Assembly (NCBI GenBank): GCA_023053545.1
Contig: JAKZAN010000006.1
Coordinates: forward strand, 3,787,001 to 3,851,000
Direction of reading: 5' to 3'
DNA: 64,000 nucleotides
Source: Lepidurus packardi
Taxonomy: Eukaryota > Arthropoda > Branchiopoda > Notostraca > Triopsidae
The notes beneath the pieces are model-generated. The model saw nothing but the letters and a program-made list of their open reading frames with translations. It was not told the DNA's origin and did not search any database. The translations under genes were made by a program, and so were the position numbers. Position 1 is the stretch's first letter, and each line of letters opens with the position of its first letter. This document shows, piece by piece, positions 1 to 11,807 of this stretch.

Positions 1-3000
1 TCTGGTTTGGAACAAGACTGGCAAGAGTTTATTCAGTCATTGTTCTGGGTCCTGGAGTCTAAACGCTTGGACAGATCCATGGAAAAGCCTGAAAGACTTC
101 CTCTCCTGTGCGCCCCGTTCGAGCGAAAGGATTTTGTTGGTTTAGACCTGGATTCCAGGACTAACCGTAAAAAAGTTGTCGGGCGCTGGAAAAAACAGCT
201 AGGAGATTTATGTTTGCAAGCGGGACTACCAGGTGAAGCCTTGGAGCATTATCAAATTGCTGCTGAAGCCCTCCGCACTGTCAACGACTGGCTTTGGCTA
301 GCTGGTAACGTTTTGTAGCTTTATATTTTAATACTGTGTTACTACTTGTGGTAATTTTTTCTTATCTGTTGGATTGTAGCTGCTTTTGAGGGCCAGGCTT
401 CTGCCTCCGTTATTCTTTTGTACCCGAATCTAAGAAGATCCTTGCCATTGCAAAGAAATGCTTCATTGACTGGAGATGTTGGCAAATTTCGGACTTCACC
501 TGGATCTCCAACAACAATGAATACACGTTCTTTACCGCTGGATTTTGATCCTGTAGATTTTAAGAGTGTCAAACATTGCCTTAGTCCCAAAGAAACTGCA
601 GAAAAGTACCATGAAGCAGTGGTACATTATAGCAAAGTAAAACGTCTTATTGTTTTTCAGTTCTGACTTTATAGCTTGTTTCTATCTAGTACCGCAATGC
701 CGGTATCGTGGAAACCGAGGCTAGTATAAAAGCAGTACACGTGTTGGTAGAGCAGAGAAAGTTTTTGACAGCTTCGGAGTTTTTGCAAAATGTCGTTTTT
801 ATTAATCTGCAACTATCCGATGAAGAAAAGGTACAAAGCAAATTAAACAGCAGCTTTTATGCATGATGTGTTTATTCTTTACTCGTTTAGATTCAGCGGT
901 TTGGAGCATTGTCAGACTTGTATGCACAGATAGGTTTCACACGCAAAGCCGCTTTCTTCAAGCGTGTGGCCGCTATGCGCTGTGTCGCGCCTCAAAATCC
1001 TCAGCCCAATTGGGGCTTGTGTTACCAGTTGCTGCTGGAATCTTTAGAAGGGTATAAACTCTCACTGGACCCTTCTGTCTTCCCTAAAGGTGGTAGTGCT
1101 TTAGTTGCGGATTGCGAGTATTGCTTATTCCCAACACGACGTTCTGTCCCCTTAGGATATTCATATGGATGGTCTCCGTTGCAGATTCAAATATTTCAAG
1201 AGCTAATCGGCACAGCAAGACGTTTGGGCAATGCTTCTTTAGCGATTCGCCACGCGTCCCTCTTACTGCATGCCTTGGGTCCTCAGATGCCTGTTTCCGA
1301 TCAAATCGAATTAGCCAAACAATTGGACGCCTTAACGAGCAAAACAGAATCTAGTTCTGCCCCTTTGGTGTTGGATAATGGAACAATAGTTCCTCCCGTT
1401 CATTGGATCAGTTTGCCCAGAGTCAAGTAAGTTTAATACTTATATCATAGATTGCAGACATGACTTCTAATTTTGTGGGTAGATCTCTCAAGCTGCAGAA
1501 TTTACCCTCTTCCATGAGGCCCTTGCCGCTGCAAACCTTGAAGAATGAAGAGGATCCAGGACCGTTTCTATTTACGCCCATACAGTTCGGTGGCAATGCC
1601 AAAGATAAGAACAAAGATCCTTCGAAAATGGGTTAGTTACAGTTATGTTTTCGTTAATAAAGGACATTTTCATATAAGTGCTACTCACAGATTTCCAATG
1701 GGTTGAAGGGGATTTGTGCGAAGTTATTATGCAAGCTAGTAATCCTGCTCCGTTTGAGTTAAAGATTTCCCATATGGTAATACTTAAGATTATATTTCTG
1801 GGTACAATTTTATCAAGCGCATTTTCAATATATCTAGTGCTTGGTAACAGAAGGAATCGAGTTTCAAAGCATTCCGGCATCAATTACTTTACCCCCAGAA
1901 TCCAGTCCAATGCCGATAGTTTTGACTGGAACTGCGAAAGCCGCTGGCAGTCTAAACATACTAGGTGGGTTCACATTTCATGTCTGATTTGATTAGTAAC
2001 TTGTTTGTTTCCCTTTTGCAGGATATTCTACCCAAGTGTTGGGAATTCGATCAACGTGCAGACTTAAAGCCATCCCGCAGCTCAAAATTCCTCAGTACAA
2101 TATAGAGGTTGTTCCTGCCCTACCTCATTTGCACGTAGGATGTTTCTTATTAAACCTTTTGAGACGCATAAACACTTGGAAGTCTGTAGGTGTCAACGTC
2201 ATTACCAAAGTCACCATTTTCTTGCTCTTTGGGAGATTCCAGCAATATTGTTGCTTCTTTAGGGATGCTATTATATGCCGGAGAGAGGTAACATTTTCTT
2301 TCTGGAGGTATCAAGTTCATAATAAGGAATGGGTTAGTGCCGAGTGTACGCTTACATTCCTGAACACCAGTAAAGTCCCCGTGGAACACTTGGAAGTGTC
2401 CATGATGGTATCACGTTTGGAGGGGAGTACGGATATGGACGTATTTCGTTGGAGTGTGGATAACGTTCAAAGCCAGTTACCCATCGCGCCTGGCGGAGCT
2501 GCTAGTTTGACGTTATACGTTTATGGCCATGGCGATTTTTTAGCTCCTGGAGGTAGACAACAAGAGGAAGGTAACGTAGTGCAGCAAAAATGGACCAAAA
2601 GTGGAAAAATCTGTACATTTGGAATGTTTTGTTGTAGATGTTATGAGTTTGACCTATGGTAGCGGACCTGCGTCTCTTGCTTCTGCTCCTTCTGGACCGT
2701 TATCTTTGTTGTCGCGACTATCTAATAGCAATCGTGTGCGGAGGGGTGAATCAGCAGCTTCTGTTGTATCGGTTAAATCCAATTCGAGCGCCCGATCTGG
2801 CAGCAGTCACGGTTCTCGACCTCCGAAAAACGTGGATTTAAAATCGTTAAACGCTTCTAAAGTTATAGAAGGATTGCTCAAATTAAAATATTCCGGAGGT
2901 CCCGGATTTCAGAGCGGATTATGCCGGACCTGTTCGGTGTCCATAATGGTGGATGTCATCCCTTCCATTTTAATTACGAAATGGGACGTTTTGCCGGCAG

Positions 3001-3988
3001 AAACGTAATGATTTGCAGTATATATGACAGGACATGTAATTATTTATTTCACTTAGGTCTAGCCATTGTTACTTGGTGCTTGATGTGCTCAATAGCACGA
3101 ACCATGAACTGGAGCTCCAGTATACGGCCAGCAAAAGAATTGTTATTGAAGGAGGAGACTCCTGCCGAATCCCTGTACCTGTGGAACGTTGTCCTTTATC
3201 TAAGTTGAAGAAAGTTTACAGTCCTACAACAGTCGAAAGTCCGCAATCTTCAGAAGATTACGAAGAAGTGCTGCAAGTTTGTTGTGATCATTTGGCCGCT
3301 TTAGTCGATCTGCGTTGGCACCTCAGCCCGGGACAAGGGCAAAGCGATAGAGATACAGATATTACAGGGAAGGCATCTTTGGCTGGGATTAAGTGTACCC
3401 CAGCTATGCTAGATCTGCTGAGAATAGCGCCTATACAGTTCGGTAGGACACATTTAGGAACATTGTCACATAAACGCTCTAATGTTTATTTATATTTGTA
3501 GAAGTAATATTGGACGGAGATGCTTGGAGTCCAGAGAAAGGGGACATTGTCTGCAAAGTTGGACAGATATTACCCATCGTTGTCAATATCAAGAACCACT
3601 TGGATGTACCGTTAGGACCTTTGAGGTTAAGGCTGTCTGCGTTTCAGGATCTGCAAAATGGAACTTTCAATTATCGTTTGGATACTCGTCTACTTATCAC
3701 AGGCTCTGATTTGGCTGTCATACCTCAAGTAACGTTTATTTTTCTCTTAAAAAAACAAATGTGTATCCTCAGTCTCTTCAAATGTAGATTGCACCACAAC
3801 AAATGTTTAGTCAAAACGCTGGAATTGCGTTTTTTACTTCGGGCCATTATAAATTGGAAGTTCAGTGCACGTCCATGTCGGGGAGCATTGGGACTTCGCC
3901 ATTCGAAAACTCGAGTATTGCAGGCACCTATGGATCGCATCTCTGGAAATTAGCTCCGCCTATTGACTTGTCTGTTTTTGAGGAGTGA
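1..3988 (+). CDS. TRAPPC9: TRAPPC9 (Trs120/NIBP) subunit of the TRAPPII tethering complex, 5' end outside window
   Basis: TRAPPC9 is a large scaffold subunit of TRAPPII, the Rab-activating tethering complex at the Golgi; in mammals it is also reported to bind NIK and IKK-beta. The window opens inside an exon and the frame can be followed through about 14 exons with 50-70 base introns. Landmarks line up with the human protein: GDLCLQAG and SVNDFLWL-like residues (here TVNDWLWL) in the first exon, [10 protein letters not shown] after the first intron, the block around [19 protein letters not shown] near 1695, EVVPALPHL near 2110, LKYSGGPGF near 2885 and NGTFNYRLD near 3660. The Ig-like beta-sandwich C-terminal half ends at a stop at 3986-3988. 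A Ser/Arg-rich stretch (2650-2830) is longer than the human counterpart. TIM44 follows on the same strand after 382 bases. Confidence 0.93.
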
Positions 3989-4370
3989 TTCGCAGCCTTG
4001 TTTCTTGTGCGAAATTTGATTACATTAGTGAGACAAGAGGATGTACGGTTAAGCAATGGAGATATACGTGGATCAAGACACGACATTACTTTGTGAACTT
4101 CGCATACTTCCTGTACATTTATGTATATATGTCACCGAGTAAACATTCGAAACGTGATTCTCTGTTACGCCCACTTGCAGTTATAACAGATCTGTATCTT
4201 GCCAGTTTTCGCGCTCAAGCACAAGACTGGCCAAATAGCTAACGCTCTTTTGATTGGTCGAGTGGCAATTTCAGGGTTAGCCTCTGTAGAAGAGGTTTCG
4301 CACTGAGAGCTTCTATTAGTTACATTTTCGGTTCTCACGTGTTTTTTGTATCGGGTAGTCGACAGAAATT
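3989..4370. other. TRAPPC9-TIM44 spacer
   Basis: Noncoding spacer of 382 bases holding the 3' UTR of TRAPPC9 and the promoter/5' UTR of TIM44. I see no further gene and no clear TATA box. Confidence 0.6.
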
Positions 4371-5927
4371 ATGTCGAGAATTTTGTTGTGGAGATATGGT
4401 AAATGGGCTCTCAACCGCGTAAGTCCGTGATAATTATATTACATTCTTGCTGTCATATATTTGGGTTTCGCGGTTATCCTTATAAAGTCTCCATCCTTCA
4501 TTTTCTTTTTTGTTCACCTGCTTTGGGTTCTATATATTTATAAACGTATAATTTTAGAGAGACGTGCGATGGCTATCACAGCAACAAAGACCGCCGGGAT
4601 TTTTCCAACAGCTTATTGACAATATTAAGCAGGAAATGACACGGAACAAGGAGATGAAGGAAAACTTACGTAAGTTCAGAGAAGAAGCACAAAAACTAGA
4701 ACAGACCGATGCCTTGAAGAAAGCCAGGTACTTTCATAGCTTTTAGGTTCACTTGCATAAATTTATCGTGAAATGTATTTTATTTTAGACAAAAGTTTCA
4801 AGCTGTGGAGTCGGAAGCTTCGAAAAGCTCAGACGTTTTAAAAGAAACAGTTAGTACCTTAAAAGAGAAGGTTCAAAGTACAGAGTTCGCCAAGAAAGCA
4901 GGTATTATTGCTTCTTCTTAATTGATTTTGGGGAATACATTAGTATATTAGGTCAGTTTTCTGAGGATCTTAGTAAAACTGCCAAGGAAGCGGCGGATAC
5001 GATTGTAGAAAGAGGACAGAAGATTAGTCAGTCGGCTTCCTTCAAAACGATTAGTGAAACTGCCCAAGCCGTCAAAAAGGAAATTGGCGAGTCGGGATTA
5101 GGCGTAGGAGCTAAAGTATACCGACCGCCTGCCAAACTCCGAATGCGGAAAGAAGCGAACGATGGTGCTTCTCAGACGATAGAGGTTTGTATTTGCAAAA
5201 GTATCCTATATAAAAATTTCTATTGCTTTCTTTACCTGCTTAGATAAATGAGGATGCAACTGGGCTTGAACTGCATAAAGATTCGAAATTCTCGCAAAGT
5301 TGGCAAGCCTTTAAGGATAATAATCCGTATGTCAATAAAGTATTGGATTGGAAGAGCAAGTATGACGAGAGCGACAATCCTGTTATTCGAGCTTCGCGTG
5401 TTTTGACGGAAAAAGTTTCAGATATCATGGGCGGCTTATTTAGCAAAACAGAGTTGTCAGAAACCTTAACGGAAATTGTGAAAATGGATGCAGATTTTGA
5501 CAAGGAAAATTTCCTGAAAATGTGTGAAAAGGACATAATTCCTAACGTATTGGAAGCCATGGTGCGAGGCGAACTAGAGATTCTCAAAGACTGGTGTCAT
5601 GAAGCGCCTTACAATGTGTTAAGCTCCCCCATAAAGCAAGCTATATCCATGGGATACCGCTTAGACTGTCGAGTTTTAGACGTCGATAACGTGGACCTTG
5701 CTATGGGAAAAGTTATGGAACAAGGTCCTGTGCTGATCATTAGCTTTGTTTCGCAACAAATCATGTGTGTTCGAGATGCGAAAGACAACATTGTGGAAGG
5801 GCACCCCGAGAAGGTTCTCAGAGTGAATTATGTCTGGGTACTGTGCCGCGATCAAACAGAATTAGACCCAAAATCAGCATGGAGATTAATGGATCTGTCT
5901 GCCAACAGTTCAGAGCAATTGATCTAG
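4371..5927 (+). CDS. TIMM44: TIM44, mitochondrial inner-membrane import motor subunit
   Basis: TIM44 tethers mtHsp70 to the TIM23 channel on the matrix side of the inner mitochondrial membrane. Exons: 4371-4418, 4558-4727, 4789-4901, 4952-5184 and 5244-5927, giving about 415 residues, slightly shorter than human TIM44 (452). Exon 1 encodes a short basic N-terminus (MSRILLWRYGKW) suited to a mitochondrial presequence. Next comes the diagnostic N-terminal block (GFFQQLIDNIKQE, NKEMKENLRKF), then a charged helical region. The C-terminal Tim44/MBA1 lipid-binding domain begins near 5290 and ends with WRLMDLSANSSEQLI, matching the human C-terminus LLDISASSTEQIL. The start is the first ATG and has no upstream in-frame alternative. 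All splice sites are GT-AG. Confidence 0.96.
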
Positions 5928-7137
5928 TTAGCTGACCGTTTAACAACGATTGTCAAATTAAAGACGCAGATAAACACCAAATGTTAGAGTATCTCAAACC
6001 TAAGTAAGGCTGTGACTGACTCCGATTTTCCTGGGAGTTGTATAGTCAATAACCATAATCGCTTGCCAAATTTCAGATTGGCAACCTTTAATGGTGATTG
6101 TATAGGTTTCGAGAATGTAAAAAACCTAACTAATACATTTATTGTTAAAATGCCGTAGAATTACTCATTTATAGGTCTTAAATCAAATAAATTTATTCGA
6201 AACAACCAGCTCATGGGTATTCGTTGATCTCTGCGTACTACATGCAGATAAAGCAACCCGACACGCTCGACACTTTGCGTGGAGATACAAAATACTGACA
6301 ACGAACAGTCCATTCCAATTACGAGAGCTTCGTGGCTTCTAGCTGCACTGAACACAAGAGCTCACAAGAAATTTCCGTCTCAGACTGATGTTTTCGAACA
6401 GGTCAAACGCCTCTTGAATTGGACTGAAACTGATATTGTTCATGTCAAGCAAATGGCATAATACATTGCGACCATTTCAGTAATTGTCACGAATACAAAA
6501 AACTGCCTCTTACATAACTATACGTTAAAAAACCTTCAACTGAGAACGGGGTACAGGCGAAAGGTAACTTGCATAAACCTAGATCGTGTTTTGGTCCCAT
6601 TTTTATAATTATGTGGGGACCCATTACGTAGTTTCACCTGCTGTACCAGTTTCGGCGCCTCGCTTTGCCCAAGGTTTCGCCTAACCCTCCTTTCACAATT
6701 ACTAAAATGCGAAGCGGCGATTCGAAATCGGCCAATTAGAATGCGGTTTCGCCTTTTAGACGTTTCGCATATCGATTTTACACCTTTGAAACCCTTGAAA
6801 GGAAACAAAAAAATTAGTTTAGGTTACGGATCGTCGATCGATACGATACACAAGCAACTTATTTCAATTAAAGTATATGTGCAAATATGTGCATGTAGAA
6901 TAGATATTTTCGAACAAAACACTCTCAAGCTGGAAAGAAGAAGATTAGCATAATCTGTAAGAAATTTTCCTAAAGCGCCTAAAACAAGGCAAGTTTCCTT
7001 TTGGTGCGTGCCTAGTGCTCTTGGAAAAGTAAACGAGTGTAGGGCGTCTTAGCAAGTGATCCTTCTGTGTCATTCGGTATTCCCTATTTCTGTCAGTATT
7101 GTTTATATTTGAAAAAATTAACGTTTGGTAGTGAATA
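5928..7137. other. Intergenic region, no gene seen
   Basis: About 1.2 kb between TIM44 and nicastrin. It contains AATAAA-type signals near 6183 (probable TIM44 poly(A) region) and only short open frames that cannot be linked by plausible splice sites and resemble nothing I know. Confidence 0.5.
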
Positions 7138-10079
7138 ATGCATATTCTACTCAGCATTTATGTCACAGTGATTTGTTTTTGTATCTATGTTAATTCAGCA
7201 AGAGTGAGTGAGAAAATTTACCAGAACATTGACGGTGGATTTAGCTGTTTCCGGAGATTGAATGCAACACACCAAATTGGATGCAGTTGTAAGTTTTCTA
7301 CTTCAATTTGGTTTTGCAACATTTTAGATTATTTTATAATCCTAATGCTTTTGACGAATTATTCATTGTATGTACATAAAAGACACCCTTTTTGTAGCTT
7401 CTAGGTCTGGAAATGTTGGTGTCGTTCATTTGATTAGTGGGGAACATGAACAAGAAGATTTAGATTGGCTTATTGAAAAAGGACCCCATGCACCGTATGT
7501 AGTGCTTCTATTGCCAAGGGACTTTCATATGTAGGTCTAATTTTTATGCAAATGCTAATTTTTCCCTAACAATGCCTTTCCTTAAGGCAAGTATTGACGA
7601 GATTAGAGGACTCTGGCAAGGTTAGTGGGGTTATTGTGCTGAACAGCACAGAATATCCATACCCAACTTCTTACTCTCCAGACCAACGTTGCCCGAATCG
7701 ACATTCTGGTAAAAATCTCATCTTCATTTACGTCTATTGCAGATACTAATATGACGTTTGTTTAGGACTTTACGATCTTGCTCAGAGCTCAGATTTATTC
7801 GGTTACTGTGAAGCCAAGCCATGGAACCCACCAGGGGACAGTATGTTGTTCAAAGACTGGAAATTTCCCATCTTTTACTTGGATGAGACGGACACGATAA
7901 CAAAGGAAAATCGTTCTATTCTCATCAACGATGTAAGTTTAAATGAAAGGGGATTTTTCGGTTTTATGCATCAAGGGTTTCTTTCTTTCTGCAGTGCTTC
8001 ATTAAATTCAACGCTCCTATCGACGGCCAACCAAGAGAGTGGCCCCTCTGTTCGGTGCAGTTAAAGTCTTCCATGCACGCAGCGGTAAATTCACCCACGT
8101 GCATTCGAAGAGGCATTTTGGATTCTTACATCAATCCCCAACAATGTAAATTAACTTCGCTTCTCATGTCTTCATGACATTTACGTTCAGACTTACGACC
8201 ATTTTTCCTTTCCACTAGCGTTGTTTTGTGATCCACTGGGTAACCAGAATGTATATCTTCCTTTACTACCTTCCAACAAGTCTGAAGGGGAAATGAAAAA
8301 CCAGTAAGACCACAGTGCTAATTAGAAAATTCGTTTATCAGTCTCTAATTTATCCAGGTCCGTTGTCTTCGTAGTGGCTAGAATGGATTCATTTACGATG
8401 TTTGATGAAATTGCTCCTGGAGCAGACTCAGTAATCACCGGAGTCGCGACGCTACTAGCTATCGCTCAGATTTTGTCACAATACCGCGATGAAATTGACC
8501 CTTCAGTGGCCAATGTATCCAATGTAATCTTCGTTCTCTTTCACGGGGAAGCGTTCGATTACATAGGGTCGTCTCGTTTGCTTTATGATATGCAACGTGA
8601 GGTGTTTCCCAAGGCACTGAATCCAGACAACCCAAATCAAATGCCATTAATTAAACCTCAGCATATTCGAGCGGTCATCGAACTGGGGCAGTTGAGTCCC
8701 AAAACATCGCAAGGATTAGTATACATCCATACGGATCCTCTGTCGATCCGGATGAATCCTGATGTGGCAGAAAAGGTACCACTATATAGTTCGTGTTTTT
8801 CTTATCTTTGTACGTTTTTTCGTTGCGTGTTTTCCCCTTCAAAGGTTAAGCAGCTAGTAAACGTGGTCACCAATAATGCCAATGTTCCTAACCGTAATGT
8901 GGCCCTGCGCAACGTTTCCAGTCAAATTCCTTTACCTCCCGCGTCTTTGCAAAGTTTTTTAAAAACTGATCTCAGCATTCCTGGTATTGTCCTTAGTAAT
9001 CACCAAGAAGCGTTCGTTAATACGTAAGTTTGTTATGTTAAAATGTTGGGAAAATGTATGGAGACATGTATGTTTTTTTGCAGATTTTACAATAGTGAGT
9101 TGGACGACAAACATAACGTAGGTTTTGAGAACAGTACATCCAAGCAAGTACTATCAACTCATCTAAGCCGTATCGCCACTCTAGTCGCTTCATCGGTGTT
9201 TCAAATTGCTACCGGGAAACAGCTTCCTGATAATGCCTTTGCTAATCAAACTCTGGTAAATTAACTAAACTAAATTTCGTAAACAGGTAACTAATAGGAA
9301 TTTCAGTTAGAGTCCTTTTTAGGATGTGCCTTGGAGTCCGCAAACTGCTCATTATTCCGTTCCGTCATCAACGGACCTTTTTACCCTGGTCGAAGGTCCA
9401 CCATTTCCACTTATGTGGGCGTATCCCATTCAAGCTCTAGCACAGAGCCCGAAACTGCATATACGCTTCTTATACGAAACATTCTAATTTCTATTACGGG
9501 CAAGGTAGTGTCGCTAAACAAGACGACTTGTAGTGGTCCTCAGACTAATGAGGTAGGATCATGTTAGGCGTCTAAAAATGACGTCTAAGACGTCTAAAAA
9601 TGATTATCGTTCCATCTTTTCTTAAAATATATTATACTTACTAGATCTTTCATTATTTCTGGTTGGGCGAGTCAAGCCAGGAGAAAAGGAATGGAGCTTG
9701 CTTCTTGAGCAACGTCAAATTGTCCCCCGCTGTCAGTCCGGCTTTCATCATTGATGGTATGTCTGATTGAAAAATGCTTCAGATTCTTCCACTGTTTTGT
9801 GGTTCAGTTAAGAAGTTCTATTTTTAGAGAAATTAATTCACAGAAAAATATTGTTTAACAAGATAGTTCTTATTTTCCTTAGATTATGACTGGAGTTCAG
9901 GGAAGTATTCGTCATGGACGGAATCGCGTTGGGAAGTTTCGTCGTTGAGAATGTTCTTGCAGCCTTCAAAAGCACGCGAAACAGTGACGTTTTGTACTGG
10001 GGCCATTGTGTCTATTTTGGCATTCGTGATTACATACTGGGCGAACTCCAAAGCGGGTATGCTCTTCAATGACAAGTAA
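7138..10079 (+). CDS. NCSTN: Nicastrin, gamma-secretase substrate-receptor subunit
   Basis: Nicastrin is the large glycosylated ectodomain subunit of gamma-secretase, the intramembrane protease that cuts Notch and APP. The first ATG opens a hydrophobic signal peptide (HILLSIYVTVICFCIYV) followed by CFRRLNATHQIGCS, the classic nicastrin N-terminus (CVRLLNATHQIGCQ in human). The protein continues through about ten exons with short introns. The DAP/peptidase-like domain carries GEAFDYIGSSRLLYDM (8550-8600), where DYIGSS is the hallmark motif required for complex maturation. Further matches are ELGQLSP, YIHTDPLS and SSWTESRWEV before the single C-terminal membrane span (TGAIVSILAFVITYWANS). The stop is at 10077-10079 and the tail is very short, as in the family. 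Potential N-glycosylation sequons occur throughout. Confidence 0.97.
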
Positions 10080-11323
10080 GTGTCTTCTTCTAGTTCTTTC
10101 ATGGAACTGCTGGGCTTCAAAAGTCCCGCGATTTTCCGGTTCCTGTAACGACAGTATTATTCCAAACTGGTCACTACGTTACTCCTTGTTTAAGCATGAC
10201 GCACTAGGGATTTTCTTCTTCCCTTCGAGAAAACAAAATAGCACATAATATGCAGGGTAGGGCATTGGTATCCGAACGGTTGCATTTGCCGATTCGCCGA
10301 AGCATTAATTGAAACTGACCTCAAAGCCTCAGTATCGACCTGGAACACTTGTAAGGGAGAAACTTGGAAATTTCTGTCTTTATTTGAAGGATGTCATATG
10401 TATTCTTTCATGATAGCGATCTACCGAGATGTTCTGGTCTAAAATTTTCTATGTGAAAGCGACGACTTACATTTGGTATTCTAAAGCCTTCTGCATCTTA
10501 TATTCTTCCTTTTCTTACTGTCCATTATGTAATTGGTATGAGGTATACCTAGTTCTAACTCGGGATTAGGGAAGTAGTGTTTGATCTAGCATAGAACTTG
10601 ATATGCAAGTTATCACTGCATTAAGATAACGGATATAATGGCTTTTGTTGTGTTCTCTTGATTTTAGGGGAATCCAAGGCAGCACCTAGGAAATCGCAGC
10701 AAACCACATCATTCTAGTTCCCCTGAACAACTATGGTTCCACCGCGCCGGTCACTCAGCTCTGACTTTCTCCAGATTCAACCAGAGACAAAGAGCTAAAG
10801 GTGTAATCATCCGTGTAACGTGTTGGTAACACTTTTGGAGGACCAGATTAGGGTACAGATGGTGTGGTTTGCTACCTCGGACGCTTTGCATGAATGTTTG
10901 TGTATGTATGATAGGGTACGATATGTCTACTTCTGTGCTCATACGAGATACAGTGCGAATGGTCTTGTGTCTAACTTATAATCTACGGGACTTAATTCTC
11001 TTCTTGTTTTCTTAAAATACATTCACCCATTAATGGTAAAGTGTACGTTTTAACGACAAAAGTGTGCTTTTAATCCTTGACGTCACAAAGCTGGCTGTAA
11101 CGTGAACAGATTGCCCAAACTCCTTTCAGTTACCTGGACACAATCACATAAGTCGTAACTATACGTTCCTGCAACCTTGATCAGACGAATTGTTTGTTTG
11201 AAGTGCTTGTCCTTGATTTTTAACGTTTGTGAAATCAAGCCATAGGCAATGAAAATGGTTTGAAGACCTTATGTGGATTTTTAACTAGTAGCCTAAGTGT
11301 TTTGTTTCCTTAAAAACTTGCAG
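10080..11323. other. Intergenic region, no gene seen
   Basis: About 1.2 kb downstream of nicastrin. I see no conserved coding block. The sequence ends in a good 3' splice-site-like tract (cttgcag at 11317-11323) before the possible exon described next. Confidence 0.45.
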
Positions 11324-11807
11324 ATGTATATTTCGTTGGGCTTTCGAGGCTGCGAAAATTGGTTGTCTGGTTATCCTTATAACCTGTTTTCTACTTATGC
11401 ATTAGAAAATGTTCTTACACAAGCACTGCTTACGGATTTCACTGGAAAGAGCGAATTAAAACGCTTCATGCTGACCACGATGCTGACGTACATAGTTACA
11501 GAGGTCTTGCTTTTTTATTACTTTATCCACCTAACGCCCTTTTTCTGCCTGTTTGCTTTAACAGGAAGCGAAAGATTGCCATCAAAGTGTAAGCGTTAAA
11601 GCAGAAAAGGTTCACTACCACGAGTCCGAGCCAAAAATTCCCGTTCCCCTTGGATCGCTACAAAGTAAGCTAGAAACAGGTCCTTTCTGTTCTTACCATG
11701 CCATGCGCTTGGAAAGTGGTTGCTGCGCAATACAAACTTACAGAGATGCGCGTATGAAATATTTTTTTTTTGTAATACTTTCTTTTTTGTTGCGCGAACG
11801 TTCGTGA
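11324..11807 (+). CDS. Hypothetical two-exon protein, unrecognised
   Basis: I do not recognise this protein and its reality is uncertain. Starting at ATG 11324, an open frame runs to 11503 and includes GFRGCENWLSGYPYNLF and a helical stretch ENVLTQALLTDF. A 61-base GT-AG intron (11504-11564), the size normal for this window, joins it to a second exon rich in Glu, Lys and His (EAKDCHQSVSVKAEK) that stays open to 11807. The sequence just before the ATG (tttgtttccttaaaaacttgcag) looks like an acceptor, so the ATG may be internal and exons upstream may be missing. A donor-like gtaagc near 11664 could end the second exon earlier. No signal peptide or membrane span is obvious. Confidence 0.3.

Noticed and set aside
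1112-1354. Alternative frames overlapping TRAPPC9 exons
   Set aside because: Shadows of the real coding frame, which is supported by alignment to known family blocks.
6279-6461. 60-codon frame between TIM44 and nicastrin
   Set aside because: No similarity, and it overlaps an equally long minus-strand frame; most likely chance.
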